Source: an uncultured Lachnospiraceae bacterium (GTDB taxonomy: Bacteria > Bacillota > Clostridia > Lachnospirales > Lachnospiraceae). Taken from it: a stretch of 64,000 nt of DNA. The position numbers were made by a program, and so were the translations under genes. The stretch is from the NCBI GenBank assembly GCA_910584915.1, contig CAJUDM010000007.1, forward strand, positions 8,184 through 72,183, written 5' to 3'. Shown one piece after another: positions 1 to 9,479 of this stretch; positions within the stretch are counted from its first letter, which is position 1, and each line of letters begins with the position of its first letter. Below the pieces are notes generated by a model. That model searched no databases and was not told the origin of the DNA. It saw nothing but the letters and a program-made list of their open reading frames with translations.

Positions 1-674
1 CTCGCATTCTCATAAGCGTTTTTTGTCATCGGCTCCGGTATCCCGCAGTCCTCCTCCGGCTCATGTAACAGCGCTCTGATCTGTTCCAGCACACCCGTGA
101 TCTGCTTCTCCACAAGGAAATGTCCTTTATCGCTCGGGTGCAGGCCGTCCGGCGTCAGTTCCTCCCGCCTGTATTTTCCTTTAAGGATATCCTGATACAG
201 TGTATTTTTTATACTGACATGGGGAACCTGATAATAATCTCCGACCGCATTGTGATACTCCTGTGCACTCTTTCCGGTGTCATAATACACGTTGTTCAAA
301 AGAAGCACCGCCGGTGCGGAGCTCCATCCCAAAATCTTTCGCAAAAGTCCCTCATACGTCTCCTGATAAAAAGCATTCGGCTCATCGTTCACACTGAAAT
401 CCACCACCACAAAATCCGGCCTGTACATCAGCACATCCGTCACCGCCCTCGCAACACCGTAGTGGGAAGTCGTTCCCCCGATACCGCCATTCACATAAGA
501 AAGCTCTGCCTGTGGAAAGGTTTCTTTCCACCACTCGGTGACAAGATAAGCATAACACTTTTCCGGTGAAGAGGAAAGACTTCCCTCGGTGATGGAGCCG
601 CCCAGGAACCCGAGCGTCAGATGCTCCCCTGCTTCCGCCCTTCTCATGCAGTTTTTGATCCGCGATAAATTCAT
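1..674 (-). CDS. SGNH/GDSL-family hydrolase, 3' end cut by window edge
   Basis: This is the N-terminal ~224 residues of an SGNH-fold hydrolase; the C-terminus lies beyond position 1. The start at 674 has GGGAG-type ribosome binding bases upstream. Visible blocks are the nucleophile motif GGSIT (Ser near residue 27), a VNDE block with the conserved Asn, and a DGLHP block holding the Asp-His pair, so the catalytic set appears complete. Family members are esterases or lipases, including carbohydrate acetylesterases. It lies 77 bp downstream of the isomerase/kinase fusion and reads the same way, so it is probably the last visible gene of the mannan operon. Removal of acetyl groups from acetylated mannooligosaccharides is a plausible role, but that rests on context alone. 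No signal peptide is seen, so it is probably cytoplasmic. Confidence 0.85.
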   Translation of the reverse strand, partial: MNLSRIKNCMRRAEAGEHLTLGFLGGSITEGSLSSSPEKCYAYLVTEWWKETFPQAELSYVNGGIGGTTSHYGVARAVTDVLMYRPDFVVVDFSVNDEPNAFYQETYEGLLRKILGWSSAPAVLLLNNVYYDTGKSAQEYHNAVGDYYQVPHVSIKNTLYQDILKGKYRREELTPDGLHPSDKGHFLVEKQITGVLEQIRALLHEPEEDCGIPEPMTKNAYENA

Positions 675-751
675 ATATCCTGCACTCCCTTTTCGTTTCA
701 GATTAATAACTTCTGTCCTTTGTCAGACAGACCGGATTCCCCTCCGAATCC

Positions 752-2605
752 TCACAGCAGACTCGCCGCACCGATCATTCCGGTCTCCTCCCCGAGCGCC
801 GCTAGCTCGATCTCCGGCACCTCGCCGTGCTCCCGTCCGAAGCAGTTTTTCCGAACCATCTCCCGCAGAGGCTCCAACAGACATTCCCCATACTTCGCAA
901 TGGAACCGCCGAGCAGCATCACCTGCGGTCTGAAAATATTCACGATGTTTACAATCCCCGTCCCAAGCTTCTCTATGTATTCCCCGACTATCTCCGAGAC
1001 AGCCACATCACCCTGCCCGTACAGCTGAAAAATCTCTTCTATACTCAACATCCTGCCGCACCGCTTTTCCACATCCCTTTTCAGGGCGGTCAACGACGCA
1101 TAGGTCTCCAGGCATCCACGTCTGCCGCAGGTGCAGGGCCTCCCGCCCTGTTCTATGACCATATGGCCCAGTTCGCTCCCGCCCAGCCGTCCTCCTTCGA
1201 ACAGTCTGCCGTCCAGCAGGATACCGGCTCCCACGCCGGAGCCGATTGTCAGCATCACCACATCCTGACAATCTCTTGCGGCTCCCACACTCGCCTCCCC
1301 AAAAACCGCACAGTCCGCATTGTTAGCCACCCGGATCGGCACCGGCAGATACGCGGCGAGCAGCCTTGCCACCGGAACCTGCTCCCAGCGGATATTGTTG
1401 GAGTAGACCACCGTCCCTGTCTTCCTGTCGATGGTGCCGGGAATCCCAACGCCCGCACCGCTGCACTGGTCCATAGCAATATCCCGCTCTCCTAAAAGTG
1501 CCAAAGCCGCCTTTCCAATCTGTCCGATCACCTCCTCCGGCTTCTTCTCCCTCTCCATCGGAAACGTTTCGGAGGCAAGCATATGCTGGTGTACATCCAC
1601 AAGCCCGACCCTGACATCTGAGGAGGTGATCTCGATCCCGAGGCGCACAGAACCCGCCTTCTCCCGGATCGATGTGATCAGCGCATCGCAGTTCCCCTCT
1701 ATCTCGTAGGCGCCGCTTCCCGCCGGGAGAAACAGACTGTCGCCCTTCTGGTAGGGCAGCTTCTCCTCCCCGCAGGCGATTGTTCCACTACCATCCAGTA
1801 TCAGAATGCTGACAAAAGACTCCCCGGAGACGACGCCCTCCATTTTTCCCATCATTCTGCCGTCCAGATTCAATTTATCCACTGTAAAATAGTCGCAGTC
1901 CGCCACATGGGGGTAGCTTTTCGCGCTCTTTACAATGGGCACCCGGTTCGTCACCGCCAGCGCCTTCTCGATGTGTAGATCGCGCTTCTTCCCATCACGC
2001 CCCACTCTGCCGTAGTCGTACACCCGGTAGGTGACATTGGAATTCTGCTGGATCTCCGCGATCAGAATGTCCTGCCCGATGGCGTGGATCGTCCCGGATT
2101 CGATAAACAGCACATCGCCTTTTTGGACCGGCACTGCGTTCAATACTTCCAACAGGGTATCTTCCTCGATCCTTCTCGCGAATTCTTCTTTTGTGATCTC
2201 TTTCCGAAAGCCGTAGTATAAAAACGCTCCCTCCTTCGCATCCATCACATACCACATCTCAGTCTTGCCGTACTGTCCCTCATTTTTCAGGGCGTAACGG
2301 TTGTCGGGATGGACCTGTATGGACAGATTCTGCTTCGCGTCGATGAACTTTGTCAGGATCGGGAAATCGCGAAATCTGCGGCAGTGCGTGCCCAGCACAT
2401 CCCGCCCCTCGGCGTCGATGTACTCCGCCAGAGTTTTTCCGGCATGAGGACCATTTGCGATCACGGAGGGACCGTCCGGATGGCAGGAGAGCTCCCACGC
2501 CTCCGCCAGGATATCCCCGTCGTACTCGATGCCGTACTCCTCCGCGAGGCGGCGCCCGCCCCAGATGTAGTCTTTACAGGTTGGTTTTAATTTTAAAATA
2601 CTCAT
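752..2605 (-). CDS. Fused class I mannose-6-phosphate isomerase and ROK-family sugar kinase
   Basis: A single 617-residue frame joins two enzymes. Residues 1 to about 315 are a type I phosphomannose isomerase: IQVHPD (Gln97, His99), TEMWYV (Glu116) and GTIHAIG (His174) match the metal ligands of short Bacillus-type ManA. Residues from about 320 to 617 are a ROK kinase: GAGVGIPG, NNAD with the probable catalytic Asp431, ELGH (His481) and the CxCGxxGC zinc cluster (Cys491, 493, 498). The usual ROK N-terminal DxGGT phosphate loop is altered to GIEITSSD, so nucleotide binding may be unusual. Inferred role: phosphorylate hexose (mannose or glucose) at O6 and isomerise Man6P to Fru6P. The start overlaps the stop of the upstream DUF624 gene as ATGA, which implies translational coupling. 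Confidence 0.9.
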   Translation of the reverse strand: MSILKLKPTCKDYIWGGRRLAEEYGIEYDGDILAEAWELSCHPDGPSVIANGPHAGKTLAEYIDAEGRDVLGTHCRRFRDFPILTKFIDAKQNLSIQVHPDNRYALKNEGQYGKTEMWYVMDAKEGAFLYYGFRKEITKEEFARRIEEDTLLEVLNAVPVQKGDVLFIESGTIHAIGQDILIAEIQQNSNVTYRVYDYGRVGRDGKKRDLHIEKALAVTNRVPIVKSAKSYPHVADCDYFTVDKLNLDGRMMGKMEGVVSGESFVSILILDGSGTIACGEEKLPYQKGDSLFLPAGSGAYEIEGNCDALITSIREKAGSVRLGIEITSSDVRVGLVDVHQHMLASETFPMEREKKPEEVIGQIGKAALALLGERDIAMDQCSGAGVGIPGTIDRKTGTVVYSNNIRWEQVPVARLLAAYLPVPIRVANNADCAVFGEASVGAARDCQDVVMLTIGSGVGAGILLDGRLFEGGRLGGSELGHMVIEQGGRPCTCGRRGCLETYASLTALKRDVEKRCGRMLSIEEIFQLYGQGDVAVSEIVGEYIEKLGTGIVNIVNIFRPQVMLLGGSIAKYGECLLEPLREMVRKNCFGREHGEVPEIELAALGEETGMIGAASLL

Positions 2606-3204
2606 ATTTTCTTAAATATCCTCATCAACAAAAATGAATTGACCCATGCAGTCAGCGAAAATCCAACCACGACATAGACCGGTACGATCATCGCGATGAC
2701 AAAATCCCCCAGGACAATACAGATTGCCGGGATCGCGTTGACAAGCAGCATGGGGATTGTAAAGTGCAGATTAGCTATGGATAAAAGCAGGGCATTTTTC
2801 AGCGTATTTCCCACAGTATTCTGATACTGTCCCTGCAACGGGAATGTGTAGGTACAGACAAAGCCCCAGAGCAGGGCGAGCACGCCGATACAGATGTTCA
2901 GCCCCCTCGGCATATTCCGGGCAAAGAAAATATCGAAGGCGAGCACGCCTCCGCTCACGAGAAGGATCAGCCACAGGACAGTGCTCTGCTTCCACTCTTT
3001 CCGGATCATCCGAAAGTATTCCTTCACCGGATAGGCGCTCTCTCCCAGCAGGCGTTTTATCATCACCCTGTACAGGGATGTGAGCGAGACACCTATCGTC
3101 ACCACCGGAATACAGGTGAGCAGAAACACGATATTCAGGAGTATAAAATCTCCGATTGTTCCCATCCAGTTAAAAAACGGATTATCCACTGATATCTTTT
3201 TCAT
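2602..3204 (-). CDS. DUF624 (YesL-like) integral membrane protein
   Basis: About 200 residues with four to five hydrophobic segments and the N-terminal pattern KKISVDNPFFNWMGTIGDFI that is typical of DUF624/YesL proteins. The ATG at 3204 is chosen because GGAG lies about 7 bases upstream; an in-frame start at 3243 lacks such support. Family members are common in Firmicutes carbohydrate loci next to binding-protein transporters and YesM/YesN systems, but no biochemical role is established. Here it sits between an unknown membrane protein and the isomerase/kinase fusion, and its stop overlaps the next start (ATGA). The cytoplasmic membrane is the expected location. Confidence 0.8.
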   Translation of the reverse strand: MKKISVDNPFFNWMGTIGDFILLNIVFLLTCIPVVTIGVSLTSLYRVMIKRLLGESAYPVKEYFRMIRKEWKQSTVLWLILLVSGGVLAFDIFFARNMPRGLNICIGVLALLWGFVCTYTFPLQGQYQNTVGNTLKNALLLSIANLHFTIPMLLVNAIPAICIVLGDFVIAMIVPVYVVVGFSLTAWVNSFLLMRIFKKI

Positions 3205-3265
3205 ACTGATCTCCATTCCAACACATTTACACAATGCGGGCAATACACTACTTAATTTGACGCCA

Positions 3266-3913
3266 CTATTCCATATCCGCCAGAAATCTCAAAAATTCCT
3301 GACACGCCTGCCTGTGCGTGCCCGACGACGGGAACGCCAAAAGCAGCGTCTCGTCTGTCTCGTTGTCAAGAAATCCGGCAAGCCCGGTCTTCTCCACATA
3401 CACTGCCGCCTGCTTTCCTCCATCCTCAAATATCCGCATATCCCCCGTCTCCAACTCCGACAGATCCGTAAATTCCACATCCATCTCCAGACAGTGCCGG
3501 TAAAAGCTCTCCGGCATAAGGACCACATCCAGCTCCCCGCCGCCCAGGCGGAAAAAGAACTTTTCATATGAACTCTCGTTCACGCCCTCCAGTTTTATCT
3601 CACCGTAGGAAAAATTATAGTCGGAGCTGATATCTACGGGACCACCGCCGTAGTCCCCCAGATACGCCAGAAACGCCTGTTCCATCTCCTCGTCCCTCCC
3701 ATAGTCGATCGGTTGGTTGATCAGGACCATGTTGAAATACGGTTCCTTCCCCCCGAAGCCGAAATGGACGATCAGAAAGATCAAAATCGCTGCAGCCGCA
3801 CAGATCCCCAGAATGTGATACCAGTAATAAGTGACGATATATTCCGTTTTCTGTGCCGGCGTCATATCCGCCGTTCTGTCCCGAATGTCCAGTATATACC
3901 TCTTCATTGTCAT
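3266..3913 (-). CDS. Unknown single-span membrane protein of the mannan operon
   Basis: A 215-residue protein I do not recognise. It has a polar N-terminus, one membrane segment at about residues 32-52, and a C-terminal domain of about 160 residues that is acidic, rich in aromatic residues and has no cysteine-based motif. There is no lipobox or cleavable signal, so it should be membrane anchored with the C-terminal domain probably outside. Its start overlaps the stop of the mannosylglucose phosphorylase gene (ATGA), and a DUF624 gene follows at 61 bp. The coupling suggests a job in the same pathway, such as a transport accessory or sugar sensor, but the sequence does not show which. Confidence 0.75.
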   Translation of the reverse strand: MTMKRYILDIRDRTADMTPAQKTEYIVTYYWYHILGICAAAAILIFLIVHFGFGGKEPYFNMVLINQPIDYGRDEEMEQAFLAYLGDYGGGPVDISSDYNFSYGEIKLEGVNESSYEKFFFRLGGGELDVVLMPESFYRHCLEMDVEFTDLSELETGDMRIFEDGGKQAAVYVEKTGLAGFLDNETDETLLLAFPSSGTHRQACQEFLRFLADME

Positions 3914-5094
3914 ATCTCACGATGGCCTTCCCTCTCCAGTATCTCCAGATTCCGCGCGATCAGCTCACATCTCTGCTTTACGCAGTCCGGCGAACGACCC
4001 GCATCCCCCGGTGTGGAAAACAGATAGTCCTCCAGTTTATCGACCGTAGTCGTCGCAACGTGCATCCTCGTGTCGGAGGAAGCGTAATAGATATAGACAT
4101 CGCCGTTCCCTCTTGCGATGGCGCCGTTCGTGAACACCACGTTGGACACATCGCCCACTCTCTCCCATCCCAGGGGCACCAAAAAGATACCGCCGGGCTC
4201 CGCCACCACCTTAGACGGGTCTTCCAGATCTGTTCCGAACGCATACAGCACATACCGAAGTCCTGCCGCCGTATTCCGCACGCCGTGGGCAATATTGATC
4301 CAACATCTCTTCCCCTTGATCGGCACTGCGCCCGCGCCATTTTTAGCCTCCGTGATCTGATGATACATGCGCCTGCTTATGATCTTTTCCTCGTCGATCA
4401 CAGCATGAGCGATGTCCTCACACAGGCCGAAGCCGATTCCTCCTCCACTGCCGGTCTCGATAAAACCATCCATCGGTCTGGTATAAAAAGCATACTTTCC
4501 GTCCACAAACTCCGGGTGCAGCACCACATTCCTCTGTTGTGGAGAGCGCAGTGTCCTCAGGTTATCGAGCCTCTCCCACTCCACCAGATCCTTCGTGCGG
4601 ACGATGCCCGCCTGCGCCACCGCGGCGGAGAGATCGCTGTCCGTCCTGTCCTTGCTCTCCGAGCAGAACACGCCGTAGATATAACCGTCCTCATGCTTTG
4701 TCAGGCGCATGTCGTAGACATTGGTCTCCTCCGGACAGGTATCGGGAAGTTTTACCGGATAATCCCGGAAACGGAAGCCGTCTACGCCGTTATCGCTCTC
4801 AGCCACCGCGAAGAAAGATTTTCTGTCATTTCCCTCCACCCTTGCCACCAGACAAAACTTTCCGTTCAGTTCGATGGCACCGGAGTTCATGACCGCATTG
4901 ACGCCGAGGCGCTCCATAAAATAAGGATTTGTCTTCTCGTCCAGATCATACTTCCAATGTACCGGTATGTGCTCCCTTGTGAGCACCGGGTCTTCGTACC
5001 TGTCGATAATGCCGTTGTAGAAATCGCTCTTGCGGTTCTTTCTCGCAGTCAGCCTGTTTAACTTTTCCTGCTCTATGTAATATTGTCTGTGCAT
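3910..5094 (-). CDS. GH130 family 4-O-beta-mannosyl-glucose phosphorylase (subfamily 1 type)
   Basis: A 394-residue inverting phosphorylase of GH130. The length and sequence blocks ([44 protein letters not shown]) fit subfamily GH130_1, whose known members convert mannosyl-beta-1,4-glucose and phosphate to mannose-1-phosphate and glucose. Asp128 in VYDMRL matches the proton-donor Asp of this family. No signal peptide is present, so it is cytoplasmic. It lies downstream of the 2-epimerase that would make its substrate, and its stop overlaps the next start. GAGGAAG upstream of the ATG at 5094 supports the start. Subfamily assignment is by recognition rather than by computed phylogeny. Confidence 0.9.
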   Translation of the reverse strand: MHRQYYIEQEKLNRLTARKNRKSDFYNGIIDRYEDPVLTREHIPVHWKYDLDEKTNPYFMERLGVNAVMNSGAIELNGKFCLVARVEGNDRKSFFAVAESDNGVDGFRFRDYPVKLPDTCPEETNVYDMRLTKHEDGYIYGVFCSESKDRTDSDLSAAVAQAGIVRTKDLVEWERLDNLRTLRSPQQRNVVLHPEFVDGKYAFYTRPMDGFIETGSGGGIGFGLCEDIAHAVIDEEKIISRRMYHQITEAKNGAGAVPIKGKRCWINIAHGVRNTAAGLRYVLYAFGTDLEDPSKVVAEPGGIFLVPLGWERVGDVSNVVFTNGAIARGNGDVYIYYASSDTRMHVATTTVDKLEDYLFSTPGDAGRSPDCVKQRCELIARNLEILEREGHREI

Positions 5095-5209
5095 ACTGTC
5101 TTCCTCGCTTCACTTCTGTATCAATCTGTTTCTGCCAAAAACACTCTCGCGATCTGAAAGGCCAAATACTCTGCCCTCCCTGCATTTTCTGCGCAAAAGA
5201 GTCTTTCAG

Positions 5210-6370
5210 TCAGGACAATCTCTTAATCACTTCCATACACATCCGCCCGTTATGATATGGACATTTCCACGGTTCCACGATCGGCTTCTCCACCGGACCC
5301 CCGTTCTCATCCACACACCAGAACCACTCCGAGCCCTCGCGCGGATCGATGATATACTCCTTAATATACTCCCAGGTATCCCTCGCCGCATCCAGATACT
5401 CCTGTCTGCCCTGCTTCTGATACCCGTTTAATAATCCCACCACGGCCTCCGCCTGTACCCACCAGATACGCGTCGTATTGTCCACACCGTTCTCCGCCTC
5501 GCAGAGCAGGGAATGATCCCGGTATGCACACTCATATACATGGTCTGTCATCTCTCTGGTGATCGGCGATATCCCGTCCATATAAGTCTGATCTCCCAGA
5601 ATCTCCAGCCCCCTGTCGATCAGCCACGCCGCCTCGATGTCGTGCCCGTAGGAATACAGATCGATCAGCGTGTTCCAGTCTCTGTCAAAAAAGACTTCCT
5701 GCCTGCGGCGCTCCCGGTTGTAGACCTTCCCCTCGATCAGATCGAGCATCTCCCTCAGATACCCGGCAGCCTTTCTGTCCCCGCACACCCTGTAATACTC
5801 CGTATACGCCTCAAAGACATGCAGCAGCGTGTTCATGGTCCGCTCCGCCATCACGCCGTTCTCGGACAATTTCTCATTGTCCGCCGGCGCAAAAGTTCTG
5901 TCGAAAGCCTCCAGATAGCCGCCCTCGTCCCTGCAGTTCTCCTCGATCAGATCCCGCAGCTCCCCAGCCAGCGCAAGCGCCTCCTCATCCTTCACCGCAT
6001 CATAATAGGACGACAACGCGTAGATCGCAAAAGCCTGATTGTAGGTATGTTTCGTCGTATCCAGAGGCTCCCCGTCACAGGTGACGGACCAGAACACCCC
6101 GCCGTACTCCCTGTCGAGGCAATGCTCCCGCAGGAACCGGTACGCATGTTCCGCATCCGCTCTCAGATTTTCCTTCCCGAGAAGCATGTAGGCGTTGGAG
6201 AAAAACCACAGGATACGACTGTTCAAAATGCAGCCCTTCTCATAAGACTTATCCGCTTTCAGATCATACCCCATATAGCCGATATAGCCGCCGTTTTCAT
6301 CATCCTTCAGCCCCTCCCAGAAGGGGATCAGCCTCTCCGTCAAATGCGCCCTGATTTCCTGCAAAAACAT
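5210..6370 (-). CDS. Cellobiose (mannobiose) 2-epimerase
   Basis: A 386-388 residue (alpha/alpha)6-barrel protein of the N-acylglucosamine 2-epimerase superfamily. With numbering from an ATG at 6376, His186 (NTLLHVFEAY), His245 (SYGHDIEAAWL) and His375 (CPYHNGRM) line up with the three essential histidines of characterised cellobiose 2-epimerases. The enzyme epimerises the reducing-end sugar at C2, turning beta-1,4-mannobiose into mannosyl-glucose for the neighbouring GH130_1 phosphorylase. The ATG at 6370 is chosen because AGAGG is then 8 bases upstream; for the ATG at 6376 the same motif is only 2 bases away. It is located between the two GH130 genes. Confidence 0.9.
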   Translation of the reverse strand: MFLQEIRAHLTERLIPFWEGLKDDENGGYIGYMGYDLKADKSYEKGCILNSRILWFFSNAYMLLGKENLRADAEHAYRFLREHCLDREYGGVFWSVTCDGEPLDTTKHTYNQAFAIYALSSYYDAVKDEEALALAGELRDLIEENCRDEGGYLEAFDRTFAPADNEKLSENGVMAERTMNTLLHVFEAYTEYYRVCGDRKAAGYLREMLDLIEGKVYNRERRRQEVFFDRDWNTLIDLYSYGHDIEAAWLIDRGLEILGDQTYMDGISPITREMTDHVYECAYRDHSLLCEAENGVDNTTRIWWVQAEAVVGLLNGYQKQGRQEYLDAARDTWEYIKEYIIDPREGSEWFWCVDENGGPVEKPIVEPWKCPYHNGRMCMEVIKRLS

Positions 6371-6445
6371 ATCCATTACCTCTTTCTATTCCAGTTCCGC
6401 AGAATCTTTTTCAGCACATCTGCTTCCAAAGATTCTGCTGTTTTT

Positions 6446-7468
6446 CTATCTTTTTCCCAGTTCCGTGTCTGATTCCCTCGTCACACTGTTTTCTTTAATA
6501 TACGCGACGACCTGCTCCACCGTCGTGAACGCCAGCCCCACATAAGTATCCGCCGCACCGTAGTAGATCGCGATTCTGCCGCTCTGTGCATCGTGCAGCG
6601 TCGCACAGGGGAACACCACATTGGGCACAAAGCCGCGCTCCTCGTACCACTCCTCGGGCGTCAGCAGGAAATTCTGACAGCGGTATTTCACGATCGACGG
6701 ATCGTCGATGTCCAGGATCGCTCCGCCGATGCTGTAGATGAAGCCGTTGCAGCTCCCCGTCACGCCGTGATAGAACAAGAGCCATCCTTCCGTCGTCTCG
6801 ATCGGCGCCGCTCCGCCTCCGATCTTCACAGCCTCCCACCACTCCGGACTCTTGCCCATCACATGGCGGTGTCTTCCCCAGTACTCCATATCTCTGCTCT
6901 CCGAGATAAAAATATCTCCGAAGGGCGTATGTCCGCTGTCGCTCGGCCTCGACAGCATCATATATTTTCCGTCTATCTTCCGCGGAAACAGCACCGCGTT
7001 CCGGTTGAAAGGAAGAAACGGATTCTCGATCCTGGTGAACAACTTAAAATCCTTTGTCTTAGCCACGCCGATCGCCGCCCCATAAAAATCCTGACACCAG
7101 ATGATATAGTATGTATCCTCCACTTTGACCAGCCGCGGATCATAGGCGTACTCCGGCATAAAGGACTTTCCTTTCTCATCCACAAAGGGAATCTTCTCGC
7201 TCTCAAACTCCCAGTGCACCGCATCTTTGCTTCTCCCCAGATAAATATAGGGGATACCGTTTGTCTGCTCCCCCCGGAAGACGCCGATAAAGGCGCCCTC
7301 ATAGGGGATCACGGCACTGTTGAAAATTCTTGCCACTTCTTTTACCGGGTTTCTGCCGATGATCGGATTCTCACGGAAGCGCCAGACCGGCGCCCCGTGA
7401 AACTCCTTCGGTCCTTCCTGCCAGGGGATATTCGGCAGGGCTTCCCCGATTATTTTCACATTATTCAT
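6446..7468 (-). CDS. GH130 family beta-1,4-mannooligosaccharide phosphorylase (subfamily 2 type)
   Basis: A 340-residue GH130 protein that is clearly distinct from the one at 3910-5094. Blocks include FRENPIIGRNP, YAYDPRLV with candidate catalytic Asp110, LPFNRNAVLFP, GGGAAPIETTEGWLLFYHGV and IYYGAADTYVGLA, characteristic of GH130_2. Known members shorten beta-1,4-mannooligosaccharides from the non-reducing end by phosphorolysis, releasing mannose-1-phosphate. It is cytoplasmic (no signal). It follows the permease genes directly and precedes the epimerase, the order expected for import followed by phosphorolysis. GAGGACTGTGAA before the ATG supports the start. N-glycan-acting GH130_2 enzymes also exist; the epimerase neighbour argues for plant mannan instead. 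Confidence 0.88.
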   Translation of the reverse strand: MNNVKIIGEALPNIPWQEGPKEFHGAPVWRFRENPIIGRNPVKEVARIFNSAVIPYEGAFIGVFRGEQTNGIPYIYLGRSKDAVHWEFESEKIPFVDEKGKSFMPEYAYDPRLVKVEDTYYIIWCQDFYGAAIGVAKTKDFKLFTRIENPFLPFNRNAVLFPRKIDGKYMMLSRPSDSGHTPFGDIFISESRDMEYWGRHRHVMGKSPEWWEAVKIGGGAAPIETTEGWLLFYHGVTGSCNGFIYSIGGAILDIDDPSIVKYRCQNFLLTPEEWYEERGFVPNVVFPCATLHDAQSGRIAIYYGAADTYVGLAFTTVEQVVAYIKENSVTRESDTELGKR

Positions 7469-7505
7469 TTCACAGTCCTCAATTCATTATATTGTTTTTT
7501 ATTTC

Positions 7506-8351
7506 TTATCCTTTTACAGCTCCCGCCGCCATACCGCCGTAGATCTGTTTCTGGAATACCAAAAACAGGATCAGGATCGGGATGATCGTAATGATAACGC
7601 CGGCACAAATGTAGTTGTACTGGTTGCCGTAAGGTCCCGTAAAAGTATACAGCGATGTGGAGATCGTCCGCAGCGTCTCCTTCTGCAGATACAGGTTCGA
7701 CATGTAGTACTCGTTGTACACACTCACGCCCTTCAATACCATCGAAGTCACGATAGCGGGCTTTAAGAGCGGGAACAGGATCTTGAAGAACACACCGAAA
7801 TAAGTACATCCGTCCATGATCGCCGACTCGTCCAGAGAGACCGAAAGGTTCTCAAAGAACTGCAGGAAAATATAGATAGAGATGATATCCGTTCCCATCA
7901 GCACGATCATATACCCGTAGAGGTGGTTGATCAGTCCCAGCTTATACATGATCTGGTAGATCGTCACCTGCGTCGCGATACCGGGGATCAGGGACGCAAA
8001 CATAAACAGATTCTGCACCACGCCGTTGCCCTTGAACTTAAAGCGGTTCAGCACATACGCCAGCATGGACCCCGTCAGCACCGATACCGCCAGCACCACC
8101 ACCAGAACGATCGCCGTGTTGGCAAAGCCGTTCAACATCTTCGCCTTCTCAAAAGCGATCTGAAAGTTTTCAAAGTTCAGGAAGGATGCCGGAGCATCCA
8201 GCACGGACGAATTATTGTACTCATCCGTTGTCTTGAACGCCGTCAAAATGCACACACAGACCGGGATCAGCGCGATCAGGGATGCAGCGATCAGCATCAG
8301 ATACTGAAATACTCTGAATATCACACTGAATGGACTTGATTTCTTATTCAT
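7506..8351 (-). CDS. ABC sugar transporter permease, MalG type
   Basis: A 281-residue CUT1-type permease with about six membrane spans. The cytoplasmic EAA-like loop reads DESAIMDGCTYFGVFF followed by KILFPLLKP, the docking site for the transporter ATPase. The start overlaps the stop of the MalF-type partner gene (8348-9352) by ATGA, so the two subunits are translationally coupled. The partner binding protein is upstream at 9480. The probable substrate is a mannooligosaccharide, judged from the phosphorylase and epimerase genes that follow. No ATPase gene occurs nearby; such systems commonly share an MsmX/UgpC-like ATPase encoded elsewhere. Confidence 0.9.
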   Translation of the reverse strand: MNKKSSPFSVIFRVFQYLMLIAASLIALIPVCVCILTAFKTTDEYNNSSVLDAPASFLNFENFQIAFEKAKMLNGFANTAIVLVVVLAVSVLTGSMLAYVLNRFKFKGNGVVQNLFMFASLIPGIATQVTIYQIMYKLGLINHLYGYMIVLMGTDIISIYIFLQFFENLSVSLDESAIMDGCTYFGVFFKILFPLLKPAIVTSMVLKGVSVYNEYYMSNLYLQKETLRTISTSLYTFTGPYGNQYNYICAGVIITIIPILILFLVFQKQIYGGMAAGAVKG

Positions 8352-9352
8352 CTTGCGCCTCCTTTCACGACTGCTCTCTCCGCTTTCCTCCGCCTTCTCA
8401 CAGCCGCTTTGGACTCATCGGATGTGCCGTCGTCAAAAGCATACTTGAAGAACAGTTTCTGTGCTACAGTGCATAGTATGATGATGCCAAGCAGCACGAT
8501 CGCCATCGCGCAGGCGAGGCCGACTTTCTGATTCTCATGCGCCAGGCGGTTCATGATAACGAAATAGGTTCCCGTCCCCATCGTACCGTTCGTGATAACA
8601 TAGGGCGGCTCGAAGGCGCTCAGGGAACCGCTGATCGAAAGGATCATGTTGAGCACCACGATGGACTTGATGCTGGGCAGAATAATGTAGCGGAACTGAT
8701 GCCACTTGTTCGCGCCGTCCAAAGACGCCGCCTCGTAGAGCTCCGCGTCCACGGACATCATCGCCCCCAGGAACAGGATCATATTCTGACCGGTGTACCT
8801 CCAGACCGAAGTAGCCACCAGGGAGATATTGTTGATACTCTGATTCTCCAGCCAGTACGGTATCTTTTCTATATCCATTCCCGCCATCTGCAGCAGGGAG
8901 TCCAGCACGAATCCCCTCGCGTAAAAGAACTTGAAGATAAAACCTACCGCGATACCGCAAATCAGGTAGGGGAAAAACATCGCCCCCTTGAACACAGCGC
9001 TCCCCCTCACCTTGAACACCATCAGCGTGGCGAAGAACAACGCCAGGGCGAGCTGCACCAGCGCACCGCCCATGTAATAGACGCTGACAAACAGCGATTT
9101 AAAGCATTCGCTTCTCTGGAATACATCTATGTAATTTTTCAGTCCCACAAATTTTCTCGGACCGCTGTACTTCATCTGGTAAAAGCTGAACTGCACCATC
9201 TTCCCGAACGGGACATAGGTGAAGATGATCAGCAGCGCCATCGGAACCAGCATGAATGTAAAGATGACCAGCAGCCTCTGTACTTTTCTGCTTCTGAATG
9301 TCTCCGCAAAGGTCTTTTCGCTCTTTGCGGCGGCAGATATCTGATTGCTCAT
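8348..9352 (-). CDS. ABC sugar transporter permease, MalF type
   Basis: A 334-residue permease with a cytoplasmic N-terminus of about 30 residues, six predicted spans and the EAA loop YEAASLDGANKWHQFRYI followed by ILPSI. It forms the heterodimeric channel with the MalG-type subunit. TAGGAG lies close upstream of the ATG at 9352. The 127-bp gap to the upstream binding-protein gene contains distant complementary GGTGCCC/GGGCACC blocks that could fold into an intercistronic stem, a common way to keep binding-protein mRNA in excess. Substrate assignment to mannooligosaccharides rests on context. Confidence 0.9.
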   Translation of the reverse strand: MSNQISAAAKSEKTFAETFRSRKVQRLLVIFTFMLVPMALLIIFTYVPFGKMVQFSFYQMKYSGPRKFVGLKNYIDVFQRSECFKSLFVSVYYMGGALVQLALALFFATLMVFKVRGSAVFKGAMFFPYLICGIAVGFIFKFFYARGFVLDSLLQMAGMDIEKIPYWLENQSINNISLVATSVWRYTGQNMILFLGAMMSVDAELYEAASLDGANKWHQFRYIILPSIKSIVVLNMILSISGSLSAFEPPYVITNGTMGTGTYFVIMNRLAHENQKVGLACAMAIVLLGIIILCTVAQKLFFKYAFDDGTSDESKAAVRRRRKAERAVVKGGAR

Positions 9353-9479
9353 TGTACGCTCTCCTATTTGAGTTCCGCATCCGTCCTCTCGGTGCCCAGG
9401 TACGGCAGAGAGATTTCCAGCCGCCGTTCGCGTCTGTAAATCCTCTGGGGCACCTTCCGGAAAGATGCTGTTTACAGAA

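Noticed and set aside
5513..6472. Long open frame on the plus strand opposite the epimerase gene
   Set aside because: It is antisense to a gene with conserved catalytic residues, has no ribosome site and shows no domain; similar antisense frames occur opposite most GC-rich genes here.
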